Of a stretch of 64,000 nucleotides of DNA, positions 13,635-24,401 are shown piece by piece. Location: the NCBI GenBank assembly GCA_022605955.1, contig JAKCOZ010000014.1:13708001-13772000 (forward strand). Direction: 5' to 3'. How positions within the stretch are numbered: the stretch's first letter is position 1; every line of letters begins with the position of its first letter. The notes beneath the pieces were generated by a model. It did no database searches. It was not told the origin of the DNA and saw only the letters and a program-made list of their open reading frames with translations. This stretch comes from Rallus limicola (lineage: Eukaryota; Chordata; Aves; Gruiformes; Rallidae). Both the position numbers and the translations under genes were made by a program.

Positions 13635-13694
13635 GTAAGTGTCTCCTGTCTCTGCCCTGGTTCTAGGGGGGAGGAAGAGGAGAAGATTTTAAAT

Positions 13695-13729
13695 TTGGGG
13701 TTTTTTTTGGGTTTTTTTTGTTTTTTTCC
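13695..13729. repeat. T-rich tract broken by GGG
   Basis: Runs of about eight T are interrupted by GGGG, GGG and G. This is the same style of tract as at 12.8 kb and 18.1 kb, and is low complexity only. Confidence 0.8.
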
Positions 13730-14435
13730 AGAGAGCCTAAAAGATGGATGTTTTGTGATGTTTATATTTAGCCTGAGAAAACTTCTCACACTCTTATTAT
13801 TAGTTATTTTAAAAACCTCTGATTTTGAGTGCCAACCAGTAGAGAACTTGCAGATACTTTTAAGTTGCTTTGTTGTAGTTTGTCTCTGGAAACTGAGTGC
13901 CACAATTTTTCAAGGTGATTTCTGTATGAACTTCTGGCTAGCACAAACATGGGTCCAGTCATTAAACTGGTGTTCAGTATATTAAAGAATTCAGCCTGTA
14001 GCCCTTTGCATATATCTTAATATGCACCCAACATTTTCATATTCTGTTACTTGTTATGTGGAGGTGCTGGGCAGTGAGGTTTCAAGACAGCCAGCCAATA
14101 ATAGCTGGATTCACATGTTCAGGACCTGATGGGGTGGAAGTCTTGGTGGTTCCTGCATAGTGTTTTGGTATTATTGAATATAGTAGGAGAAAGATTTTTC
14201 TTTTTGCTCTGAACTTCCATTTCAAAGGTATGAATTAGCAAGTAATATCAACTAGTTCTGTCTTTGGTGGACTTTTGTATGCTGAAAGTTGCTGTAGTTG
14301 AACTGGGGTCGGTAGGCAATTTTGAAAAGTAGGCTGCTTCTCCTTATTTAATAAAAATAGTAGAAGAAAAAATTGTATTGTGGTTTCAGGAAAAAAAAGA
14401 GGAGTAATATTTCAAATAACCTCGCTGCGTATTCC

Positions 14436-15107
14436 TCAAAAGAAGAGAATCAGCAGTGGGAGGCAGGCACTCCTTGGCTGTGCTTCTGCAGAGGGCCAGG
14501 TGCTGACTGGCTCTGCACTGGCTTTCCAGTCACACTCCTGGGCATCAGTTTCACACTCCCTGTGCGTGGTACCAGCCCGAGGAAAACAGTTTGTTCTTGA
14601 GGCAGAAAGCATTCTTGAGAGGCTCTTCAACACATAGTGCTTCACGCCTTTCTCTTGACAGTATCTCTTCTCACACTGACCTGTTCTAAAGTCTTTGGCT
14701 TCAAGACTCTCATGTAAGGACTGGGGAACTGGTATAAATGTGGAGGACCAAACTAGTCCTGCCTTGACCAGCCACAGACAGACATCCTGGTCTTGCAAGG
14801 AAGGTTTGCCTGAAAATGGCCTTTTTTGCTTCCCTGGGTAAATAAACGTTGCATCTTTCTCCAAGGGGGATACAAGGTTGAGTATGTCCACACCCCTTTT
14901 TGTAAACATACTGTCTGGCAGCACTGGTTTGGAGCAAGAAAAGGCCCCTGGCATATTATCTCCCGTGGTGAAGTGTCCTGGATAGAGAGAAGAAGGAAGA
15001 AGGATTATTTTACAAAGGTACAAGCTATTCTCACTCTCTTGGGGCTGGGTGACTTCCCACTGCACTTTCCTTGGGGCTGTGGTGAAATGCCGTAGTCTGG
15101 CCCACAT
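14436..15107 (-). CDS. Longest open frame in the window; hypothetical, possibly a candidate exon
   Basis: 223 codons from ATG to stop on the minus strand, with no family I recognise. The product has scattered cysteines and tryptophans, no signal peptide, no transmembrane segment and no repeats. A very strong minus-strand acceptor lies inside the frame: the pyrimidine tract CCTTCTTCCTTCTCTCTATC followed by CAG, with the exon side starting at 14977. A moderate donor-like CAG|GTCAGT lies at about 14681. If spliced, the exon would be about 14681-14977. From the local stop frequency a run this long is only mildly unexpected in a 64-kb window. It could be an lncRNA exon, an unknown coding exon or chance. 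Confidence 0.15.
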   Translation of the reverse strand: MWARLRHFTTAPRKVQWEVTQPQESENSLYLCKIILLPSSLYPGHFTTGDNMPGAFSCSKPVLPDSMFTKRGVDILNLVSPLEKDATFIYPGKQKRPFSGKPSLQDQDVCLWLVKAGLVWSSTFIPVPQSLHESLEAKDFRTGQCEKRYCQEKGVKHYVLKSLSRMLSASRTNCFPRAGTTHRECETDAQECDWKASAEPVSTWPSAEAQPRSACLPLLILFF

Positions 15108-18093
15108 GCTTTTGCTTGGAAATCTGAACCTCCAGGCGTGAATAACTTACTGGAATTAATCTTCAACTGTTGTCATCCGGTATTCAAATATTAATGTGGC
15201 TGATCAGAGTGAGGCAGGGCAACCATGGTGGTCTTGCAAAATCGCACAAGTGACATTTCCTAACACGAGTCAGTGTTTGTTCTCCTGTAAAAGGCGTTCT
15301 AACATTTTCCTTCAAGCTGCCAGGCTCAATGGCTTGTGCTGGCCCAAGCCCTGTGCAACAAACAGCTCATCGGTGCTCAGCAGCGGCTATCAAGAAGCAG
15401 CGGCTGAAGGGGGCAGGAGGAGTGATGGAAATGCAGCAATCTCCCTTGGAGGTGATCAAGCTTCTGAGATACTACGGGTTTAGTGACAACTGTCTTTCCC
15501 TTTGTCAGCTGTGCAGCCAACCTAGCGCTGGGAAGGAAACAGTGCTGGGGTCTGAATGAAACGATCCTTCCAGGAAATAAATGACCTGGTAGTTGTGAGT
15601 GGCAGGGGAGGGAGGGTCATGTTTCCAGATATGCCAGATTTACTTTGTGCGTTGAACTGGAAATTTTTGTGCCAATTCATGAACTATGACAGTGACCAAG
15701 ATTTTTTATCAGCCCTCTTACTGACGGGCAAGCGTCACCAAGAACTGAATAATCTTGGGTCTGGGGTTTTTGTTCCCATACAGGTGACTTGTGCTGCAGG
15801 AGATTGTGTTGCACTGCTTTTCTTTTCCAACTTACCTCCCAGGTTGCATGAGGACCTGGGGCAAATACTGTGTCATGTGACTCTGGTTTTCTTATCTGCA
15901 ATGATGCTTATAGATTTTATTTAGCAAAGTTTTTTTTAAGTGACTGATGGAAAGTGCCATGCAAAACTTGAAATCACTGTGTTTCAAATCAATTCATGAA
16001 CGAATCCCAGAACAATACTGTCTGTGCTCGTTCATGAGAAGCAATGCTGTCCTAAGTCAATGAGGCTGCTCAGATCAGCTTTTACCTAAGTGCACAAGTG
16101 ATCATCTTGTTTGATATTAAGATTAAAAATCTCTTTGAGGGGAAGGAGGTTGTACTGTTAAATATGGCCATAACTATTTCTCAAGCATGTAAAATACCCC
16201 TTTTCTCATCTCCTCCACTGTGCAAAGACTTTGTGCAAGGACAACACGTACATTTCCCAGCAAGTGAAAGACAACAGATTTCCAAACTCTCTTTTTGAGC
16301 TTCCAGCGACAGTAGATGAGTACAGGGTGAGGCACCATAGAGATGGGTCCAGCTGTAGGTAACCAAATTCAATGTTTTAAAATAAATCTATGTGAACATA
16401 GCAGGGGATGTAAGAGGGACAGGGGAAGAAGTTGGTCTCTGCCAACACACTTTTAACAAAAGACAAATTAATTATGTGGTATGAAACATGCATCTCTCTG
16501 ATTGTTGGGCAGAGTGCATCTCCTCCTGCCCACCACACCAAGCAGGGCTGCTTGGGCTAGCAGAGCACAAAGCATCTTTCCCACAGGTTGGCATGAAGCA
16601 GTATCAATCTGTTTTATGATTCACTTCACAGGTACTTGACAAAAATCTCAATTTTTGGCTCAGCCACACAAACTTCCCTGATCACAGATTTTCCTTTGAT
16701 CTGTCTCTGCTTGGACTTTGGTGTTTTCTGCCATGTTTCTTCCCACTGAATCTCAGGCCTGAGCTCCTTTCCAAAGATATCTCGGCCAATTGGTACCCCA
16801 TAGACATGTTCTCAGTAATTCTGCATCTGGGGTCCACTGAGTTGTGACTCTTGCCTACTTTTCCACACCATATTGACCCCTTGCCATGGTTTTCTTTGCC
16901 AAATTTCAGCGTTGGACTTTTGAATGATCTCAGTCTCCTTGACTCTTAGATCCTATTTCTCATCCATTCCTATTTCAGCCTTTCCAGGCCAGTTGTCAGG
17001 AGCTTAGGGAAACATTGCCCTACCTACAGACTTTGTTGTCCCCTTCTATTTCTCTCTAAACTTTGCAAGACCAACACTTTTGTCCCTACTATGTTTGGTT
17101 CTGAAAGCTTTCTCTTCTGTGTTTCCTGGAACAAACAGGGGATGTGGACTGGGAAAACACTGATGGGATAAGAGGGTATCCATGCTTTTGTTTTTGAGGT
17201 CTAGATCTGGCAGCATTCAGCGTGCTGGAATTGCAGTTCCAAGGAATGTCCTGCTGGAGCAAACCTGCTGCACTGGGAGACTTGAGGAATTGGCTGAAAT
17301 TATATAAGCAGTTTATCAGCTAAAACAGCTAAAAATCAAATACATCTCTATCATCAGTTTCTGAACTGTGGGTTGGGGTTTTTTTCTGTTCTCTTTGAGG
17401 ACTACCATGTCCGAATTCAGATAGGTTTTTGTTTAAGCACATCCCTGATACTAAAGTTGAATTTTTGATGTGTTGTATGTGTTGTCAGACCCAAAGCAGA
17501 GAGTTCGTGGGGAACCTTTTTTGGAAAAGAGCTTTTCTGCTCCATACCTTTCCCTGTAACCTCCTTCTCAAAACTGCCAACAATATTATGTCTAGAAACC
17601 TTTTCCTCCACCCCAAATCAGGCTGCAGCACATACTCAACTCATTTCCACCCCAGATTCCTACTCAAGGGGATCAAAGTTTTGCAGTTATTGGCAACTGA
17701 AAATGAAATTTTACTTGGGGAAGTATCAAGTAACCTTGGTAACAAGCAGAGCTGTGCCCCATGGTACTCTGAGCTGACACCCCCGCCCCCCACCTCCCGC
17801 CTGTGCCTCTTCTTGGTGATGCTTTATTTAGCTCAAGGTTTTTTATGATGAAGCCAGTTCCTGTTCCCAGCCGAAGTCGGTGACAAACTTCTTGCTGGCT
17901 TTGGGGCCAGAGAGTTCATTGCTTGATAAAATAGGAGCACACTCAAGGGATCACTCAGAGGGTCACAGAGCCCAGCTGGCTGAGGCCACTGCAGGATGTT
18001 GCACTGCTGAAAAATACAGAGCAGAGTTGGGCGTGCTCTTCTGTTTTGTTTTGACATTATAAACATCAGTCCATTTTAAATAGTCTAGCCTGC

Positions 18094-18134
18094 CTTTTTT
18101 TGGGTTTTTGTTTGGTTGGGTTTTTTTTAATTTT
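18094..18134. repeat. T-rich tract broken by GGG
   Basis: T7, GGG, T5, G, TTTGG, TTGGG, then T8. Low complexity, same style as the tracts at 12.8 and 13.7 kb. Confidence 0.8.
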
Positions 18135-19832
18135 AAAAGAAAAGTATTGCTGGAGGTGGTATAAGCAGGAAGAAGAGAGGCTGTTTGATGCTGCACATGG
18201 CACAAACCTTGGGGTAATGAAAGAATGGGTATGTTTTGGGTCAGCATGAGTTCAGGCAGTGAGGTCTAAAAAGCTGCTGGAATGGCGCAATTCATCATTT
18301 TGTGAGAGAGAAGGTTTTGGTTGCTAGACTAGTTTGTCTGTGATCTATGTACCTTTTGAAATCATGGTGCTTTATTTACCTTAGCAGAATAGAGATTTAG
18401 ATATAAACTTAAATATGGGGTTTTTTTTTAGTACACTAAGAGTTTGGGAGTCTCCAGATGTTATGACAGTATTATCTTAAAGTATGAAGATATGGAAATA
18501 CTGTAAACCACGGCGAAAGATCTGATATTGAAGTAATACCTTTGTGTAATTCTTACCTGTTGTTAACTGTTTCCTTGTGGTCTTGGAGTGGGATAGAACC
18601 ATATGACATTCTTCCCTTGAGGCAAGTCCCTTTTTTTTTTTAGCTAACATGAATTATCCTGCTTTTGCCATAGGCCAAGAAATACACATGTGGCCAGTTG
18701 ATGTGAATCAACAGATGTGCAGCAACTGACTTGCAAGTCTAAGCCCGTGCTGGAGTCACGTGTTGTCATATCACTGGCTGCTGCTGATGGGATAATATGC
18801 AGGGTTTGGATTAAAGCAGATTATAGTTCATTCAGTGTACAAAAATATGGTGAGTTGGTGTATTTCAGGGTACAGACGTTTTGATGGATTTAGCTATCTA
18901 TGTAACTCTACATCTGCAAAGAAAAAGGGGGTAACGTATAGCTATTGACTTTTGGTGATAGTTTATGCTGTGCAAAGTCATTGCAAAGCAAAAGTGAAGT
19001 ACTTTCCCTATCACATTTAATAGGAGAGAAATGAAAGACAGAGGTGGACAGGGGAGCAAGTAACATAAGTAGAATAAAGGAGGTTTGAAACATATAGAAT
19101 AATTAATGGAAAAGAATATATTTGCATGAACAGTGATGAAAGAGGAGTGGTGCGGGACAGAAGGTAGGAGTTGGAGTTGCATGGCTGCAGAAACAGCTGA
19201 TCATGAAAAAAAATAGAAAAGAATGCCATTGGTAGCAGTTCTGGGGTTTGGTCCTGTTTTTAAAATGTGCTTTCAAAGTAAGCCTTCAGCAGTGTCGCAG
19301 GATTACCTTATTGCTGCTGTTTGTATGCACTATTCAGCTGCAGCTTTCCATATGTGCTGGAGCTGTGTGAGCTGGGACTGGGGATGGCACATGGGAAATT
19401 TCTGCAGCATCCAAGAGGAGAGGAGAGGAAACTAGAGGCTTGAATGACTGCTATGGCTGAGGAGAAGGAAAATGTATCAGCATGTTTGGGAAGTATTCCA
19501 GATGGAGGGAAAAACTCTTCCCGCTGTGTCGGTATCTGCCCTATATCAAAATGTATCTGACTCAAAGGCTTGAGGCTGGAAGAGGGGAGGGGATATGCTG
19601 CTACATAATTGTGGGTGCTCCTCTTGAGAAATTTCTGGAAAGCTCAGATGGTATGACAGGTTTATTTAGTAAAAGAGACATGAGTAAGGAGGGAGGAGCC
19701 CTGCAACACAGAGAATTTTTCAAGAAGTCCATAACTTTGATTACTGAATGCCTGCCCTGAAATCCTAACCGGAGCAATATTTTGTATTGGATAATGAAGT
19801 GTGTCAAAGTTTTTAGGGGAGAAAAGATATTC

Positions 19833-19846
19833 TTACAGTACTGTAA
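19833..19846. other. 14-bp perfect palindrome
   Basis: TTACAGTACTGTAA is identical to its reverse complement. Around it (about 19830-19930) the sequence is rich in short ACT/AGT and TAAATCA-type words. No known binding site is assigned. Confidence 0.5.
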
Positions 19847-22800
19847 AAGGTAAATCAGTAAAACTACACTATATAGCAGAATTTCTAAGTTAAATCAATA
19901 ACCCTACACACTAAAGTAGTGCTTTGTAAGCTAAAACTGCTCTACACATCATACTAATCCTTTGAGAGTGTAGAGAGTTTAGGAGATTGGTTGTACCATC
20001 TGCAATATCAGTAAAATACAGTATTAGGTTACATATGCCTACTAAGGCAGGCGTCAGTAAATAAGTATGTGATATTAAAAATTTGACACTTCTAAGTCGC
20101 TCTTTGATAGTGGAATGTACGTATTGGTATGTTGCATTTACCTTGCTGTGGATGTGATCAGAGTGAAAATTGGACCTTTGGTAGAGCTAACAGGCCACTT
20201 GAAGCATTTACGGGCGTGTGGATGAACCTCGAAGATTAACGCTGTAATAGGAACAGGAGTTGGAGGGCTGACATTAGTTTCCAGAGGTCTCTGGGGTGAC
20301 TTATCTGCAGCTAGAGAGGCTGCATTTGCCATTAATTTTTAAATGGTGAATGAGCTGGGCTGAATCCACTCCCTGCTCCCTGCTGCATTGCATCCTAGGT
20401 AGGCAAGGTGTGCTGCAGGAGTTGCAGTCCTGGCCTGGCTGGCAGGGGCTTAACTGCTCTCTTCCCACAGAGTCTATGTCCTTGAGAAGGGAAGATTTGG
20501 GTTTCTACCAGGTGCCTAGGAAAATGTAGGGGGTGTGTGTAACTCTGGCATTGACCGGTCACCAGAGTGGTGTGTAGTACCAATTTCTTCTGCGCTGCAG
20601 GGTTGCAATGGGCAGGTCTCTGCCTGAGAAGGCAGGATCAGAACCTTACTGATGTCTATTTTCTTCAGGCTTTACTTTTTGACTCTTTTTTTTTTGCCTC
20701 GGAGCAATCATTTACTGCTTCTGGTGCAGTACTTTGGTCAAGAGCCATGCAAGGGCTGAGTGGGCACCTTTCCATCCGCAGCGCTGCACTGTGAGGACTG
20801 TGGATCCACATTGGGGCTGGTGTGTTCCATGGGCCCATACTTAACGCAGCAGAGGTCCTGTTCATAGAGAAGCTCCATGTTGTAGCTCAGCTATTGCCCC
20901 ATGTGTTGTCCCAATGACCCTGGAGTTTGGCTGAGGTTGGATTGCTGTCTGAAACTTGCAGTTCTTTTGTTTTTACACTTTGCCATACCTGTGTTCTGTT
21001 TGCCAGTTCAGGGTAGCCAGCTTTATCCAAATAATTGGAATTAAAATTATCATACTGGGTTTCTGTAGTTAAAGTGCATGCATGCACTAAGAATTACCTC
21101 CTTTATTACTCTCAAAGGTTCTTACCAGCTCTGGTCCCTGAAGGGTTATTGGCATTATATTTCAGCCAGTTTCTTTTATTTAGAAGATTATACTTATTCA
21201 TCTACTGTAATGTGAAGTAGCCAGGGTTGATGTTTTTCTCCTCCTCTAGCCTACATTGGCTGAGCTAGATCTGGGAACATATGCATCGCGTTCCTTTTTA
21301 TTTGGTGGGCCTCAGAGTCTAAATTGGGACTTTTGAGCTGCTCTTGAACTCTGGGAAACCATATGTGGCATTGCGTTGTTTGAATGACATTCAAAAACAG
21401 AGGGTTTGTGTAAACATGTCATTGAAAATAAGGCTCAGTCAGCTCAACCTATGCATGTTTACAAGAAGGCTGAGAATGGGAGAGAAGAGCTGCAGCTTTT
21501 CTAAAATAAGAAGGAACAAGAAAAAAGACTTTCCAGATGGACTCTACAGAAAAGATCTGTAGAGCTGGTGTCTCCTGCTACATACCTTGGTTTAATGGTC
21601 CTAGAAAGAATGGGGCATTTGCAGTCCACGTTGCTTACCCAGCTGGTAATCCCAAGGGATTACTTCAATGGGCCCTGCTGTTTAGAAGTTCACTGTGATT
21701 AAAAAAAAAGCATGGCAAGAAAAGCCTTCTTCAAAGGTGAAGGATGCATTCCTACAGAGGGGGTGGCTCCCTGGCTGGGGAGAAGTTGTTCCAGGGTATA
21801 GATAATGCATGCTGTTATTTTAAGAAGTGGAAAGCTTGATATGTGAAGGATAAGAGCTGCTTTAAAGAAGGATTGGGCAGTAGCAGATATTTTTTTGAGC
21901 TTCACAATGTTTGTGCTTTTATTGTAATCAAATTTTCTAAGTTTTGGGTTTTTTTAAGCATACCTCTAAAAAAAACTTTTTATGAAATCAAGTTGCCATG
22001 GGTTAAGGGGCAAGGTCCTTACATGGACTAATAATAGTTTTGGTTTAGGAAATAAAGATTAGGGGAAAAGTGGCCGGCTTTTAAAAAAGGGATGGAGTAA
22101 CCAGACTATTGATTCTGGGGCTGTTCAGCAGAGTCCTGAAATAGATGAAGAATGAGGCAAAGTAGTCTCCTGATGATGCCAAGTCAGGCAGGATAGCTGA
22201 GATGAGAATGTACTTGGTGACCACAGAAAAGCCTTACAGTACAGAGTGACTGACAGCCAGTTTCACAATTGAAATTCAACATTGATGAATATAGAATAGT
22301 AGAGAGAAGAAGAAGCAATCCTAAATTGAAATACACAGCAGTGGAATCTAAATTATCCCTTGGGAAAAAACCTTGGGTTATAATAATTGTACGGAAAATG
22401 TCTGCTGAATGTGCAGTAGGAATAAGGAAAGGAAAAAAAAAGGAACTGAATACTAGGAGTTATTGGTAAAGGAGTCATGAACAGAAAGGAAGGTCTTTAT
22501 GTGGCAGTATGGCACACTAGAATATTGCATTACCTTGCTCCCTCAGTTTAGAAAGGATACAGGAGAAAGGGAAAAGATAGAGGAAATGTGGATAAAGGAT
22601 GTGAAGTGATTCCTCTCTGGAAAACAATGCTTTGTGACTTTCAACCTCCCGTCTGAGCAGGAATAAAACAAAGGTCTATCAACTCTCAGGTAGCATGGAG
22701 AAAGCAAATAGAAAATGACTACACACTCTCCCATACTAAGCCTCAAGTGGATGGTTAGATGACAGTTTTAAAACTAGCAAAAATACTTCCTATAGCTGTG

Positions 22801-23268
22801 AATCATAGAATCACTAGGTTGGAAAAGACCTTTGAGATCATCCAGTCCAACCGTACCTGTACGCTCCTAAACCATATCCCTAAGCACCTTGTCTACCTGT
22901 CTTTGAAATACATCCAGGGATGGTGACATAACTGCCTCCCAGGGTAGCCTGTTCCAATGCCCGACAACCCTTTCTGTGAAGATCTTTTTCCTAACCTCTA
23001 ACCAGAACCTGCCCTGGCACCGCTTGAGGCCATTCCCCCTCATCCTATCACCCATTGCTTGGGCAAAGAGACCAACACCCATCTCTCTACAACCTCCTTT
23101 CACCCAGTTGTAGGCAGTGATAAGGTCTCCCTTAGCCTCCTCTTCTCTGGGCTAAACAACCTAAGTTCCCTCAGCCTCTCCTTGCAAGATTTGTTCTCCA
23201 ACCCCTTCACCATCCTGGCTGCCCTTCTCTGGACACGCTCCAGGACCTCAATGGCTTTCTTGTGGTGA
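22801..23268 (-). mobile_element. CR1 LINE, 5'-truncated, with ORF2 C-terminus
   Basis: About 470 bp of CR1 in reverse orientation. On the + strand it begins with ATCATAGAATCA (the reversed 3' terminal octamers) and GGTTGGAAAAGACCTTTGAG, followed by the reversed 3' UTR and the end of ORF2. It breaks off after CTCCAGGACCTCAATGGC. This is the largest and best-preserved mobile element in the window. The 5' truncation is the normal outcome of CR1 insertion, so it cannot move by itself. Confidence 0.96.
22867..23103 (-). pseudogene. CR1 ORF2 (reverse transcriptase) C-terminal fragment
   Basis: A 78-codon frame that reads as the conserved C-terminal tail of CR1 ORF2, including GRFWLEVRKKIFTERVV and HWNRLPWEAV, followed by a Ser-Pro-Ser-Leu-Asp-Val-Phe stretch. 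Upstream sequence on the same strand (about 23130-23268) continues the ORF2 tail in another frame, reading [16 protein letters not shown]. This implies a single-base loss near 23130. Catalytic polymerase motifs are absent because of the truncation. It is non-functional as a gene. Confidence 0.9.
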
Positions 23269-24363
23269 AATTACCTGAGGTATTGTAGATGCCAAAAGTT
23301 GCCATGCTGACAGTGGTGGTTGGACATACCTCTTAGAGAAAACTCTCCTGGGCACTGTTGTACTCAAAAATGCAGTTCTGATTCAGGGAATCACCTCGCC
23401 AGAGATTGCTGGGATCTGGGGAGGCCCAGAGGTTGGGAGGCTGGGAAGGGGCTATGCAGCCATTTTCATTTGCCTGCAGATGAAAAAGTGGAAGTTTTGA
23501 GCATGATAGGACGCTTGACTTCCTCGGTCTCGGAGCCGATCCTGCCTGGCTATTCTGTGTAATTAGGCCCGCTTTGTCCTGGGGTCTTGTTTAAACACAT
23601 GACAAAAGAAGCTCGTGGCCTTAAAAATCGATTTGAGCTTTTGTGGAAGGATTTCAGTGAGTGCCCTTGCAGAAGACAGAGACAGGAAAATTTAAAAAAA
23701 GAAAAGGCTGAGCTGAACAAAAATGTGTACTGGGTAAAGTCCTAATTCAAGAAGATATTTTAATACTTTTGGAGGGTCATTTTTGTGTTTATAGCTGTGC
23801 ATAGGACAGTAGTATGTTACCCACGTGTGAATAACGGTGATGTCGACGTCTGGCGATAATCTCCAAATTGCAAACATCTTTGTATCCAGGTACTTGCTGC
23901 AGCTTTTCAGAGAGACTGAAATGCAGCTGACCTGAATAAAACCTGCGTATTGAAACACCTGATTTTCTTTCCTTTGAGGGTATTGTGATGTGTGCAGTGT
24001 ATGTGCTAAATGCGTTGCTTTCTAGTTGGCTCTCCACGTAATGTTGGATTGCAACAGACTGCTCTCTGTCACACCTGATGACTAAACCTGTCTCACCCAC
24101 GCCATGGGAAAGTACTGGTGCATTGTGCCTTCTTAGAATCAAGCTTTAGGTTGTCCTCAGATTTCAAATCTCCTGTGCACATTTTTTAATATGGCCTCTA
24201 ACTCAAGAGATACAAGCTCAAAAGGATTCCAGGCAACAATTAATCAGATAAGTATTTATTTATTTAACTCAACCTATAGAATTACGCTGGCAATAGTCTT
24301 TTTCAGAGTTAGACTTTCATTGAGCAAAAGACTGTCTTTTAAAGACTCTTTTCTCTTTTTCAG
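23269..24363. other. Gene-free stretch with a small CpG cluster
   Basis: No gene is identified. On the minus strand two overlapping frames (23789-24142, 117 codons, and 23692-23958, 88 codons) cross a small CpG cluster at 23829-23862. Several acceptor-like CAGs precede it and a weak TGG|GTAACA donor follows. The coding-like look is not backed by any recognised motif. Confidence 0.45.
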
Positions 24364-24401
24364 GCATCTGCACTGAAACATTCTGGATTTCATTGGGCAT
24401 G
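24364..24401 (+). other. Exon-like segment E (speculative)
   Basis: 38 bp flanked by a textbook acceptor (CTTTTCTCTTTTTCAG) and a GTAAGAAT donor. In one frame two leading bases complete a codon and twelve open codons follow, ending on a codon boundary. This phase fits segment D upstream and segment F downstream. Without transcript or cross-species data it may equally be a pseudo-exon. Confidence 0.14.

Larger units (their letters stand above)
15108..22800. other. Gene-free stretch
   Basis: Non-coding sequence with no CR1. Open frames of up to 139 codons (17429-17848) and 122 codons (15556-15924) have no recognisable domains and overlap frames on the other strand. Contents noted separately: a T/G tract at 18.1 kb and a 14-bp palindrome at 19833. 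The sequence at about 16.5-17.1 kb is pyrimidine-rich on the + strand. I see no RNA gene. Confidence 0.55.

Noticed and set aside
13542..13985. 147-codon + strand frame
   Set aside because: It runs through a T/G low-complexity tract, giving Phe/Gly repeats, and overlaps a 139-codon frame on the other strand. This is not gene-like as a whole.
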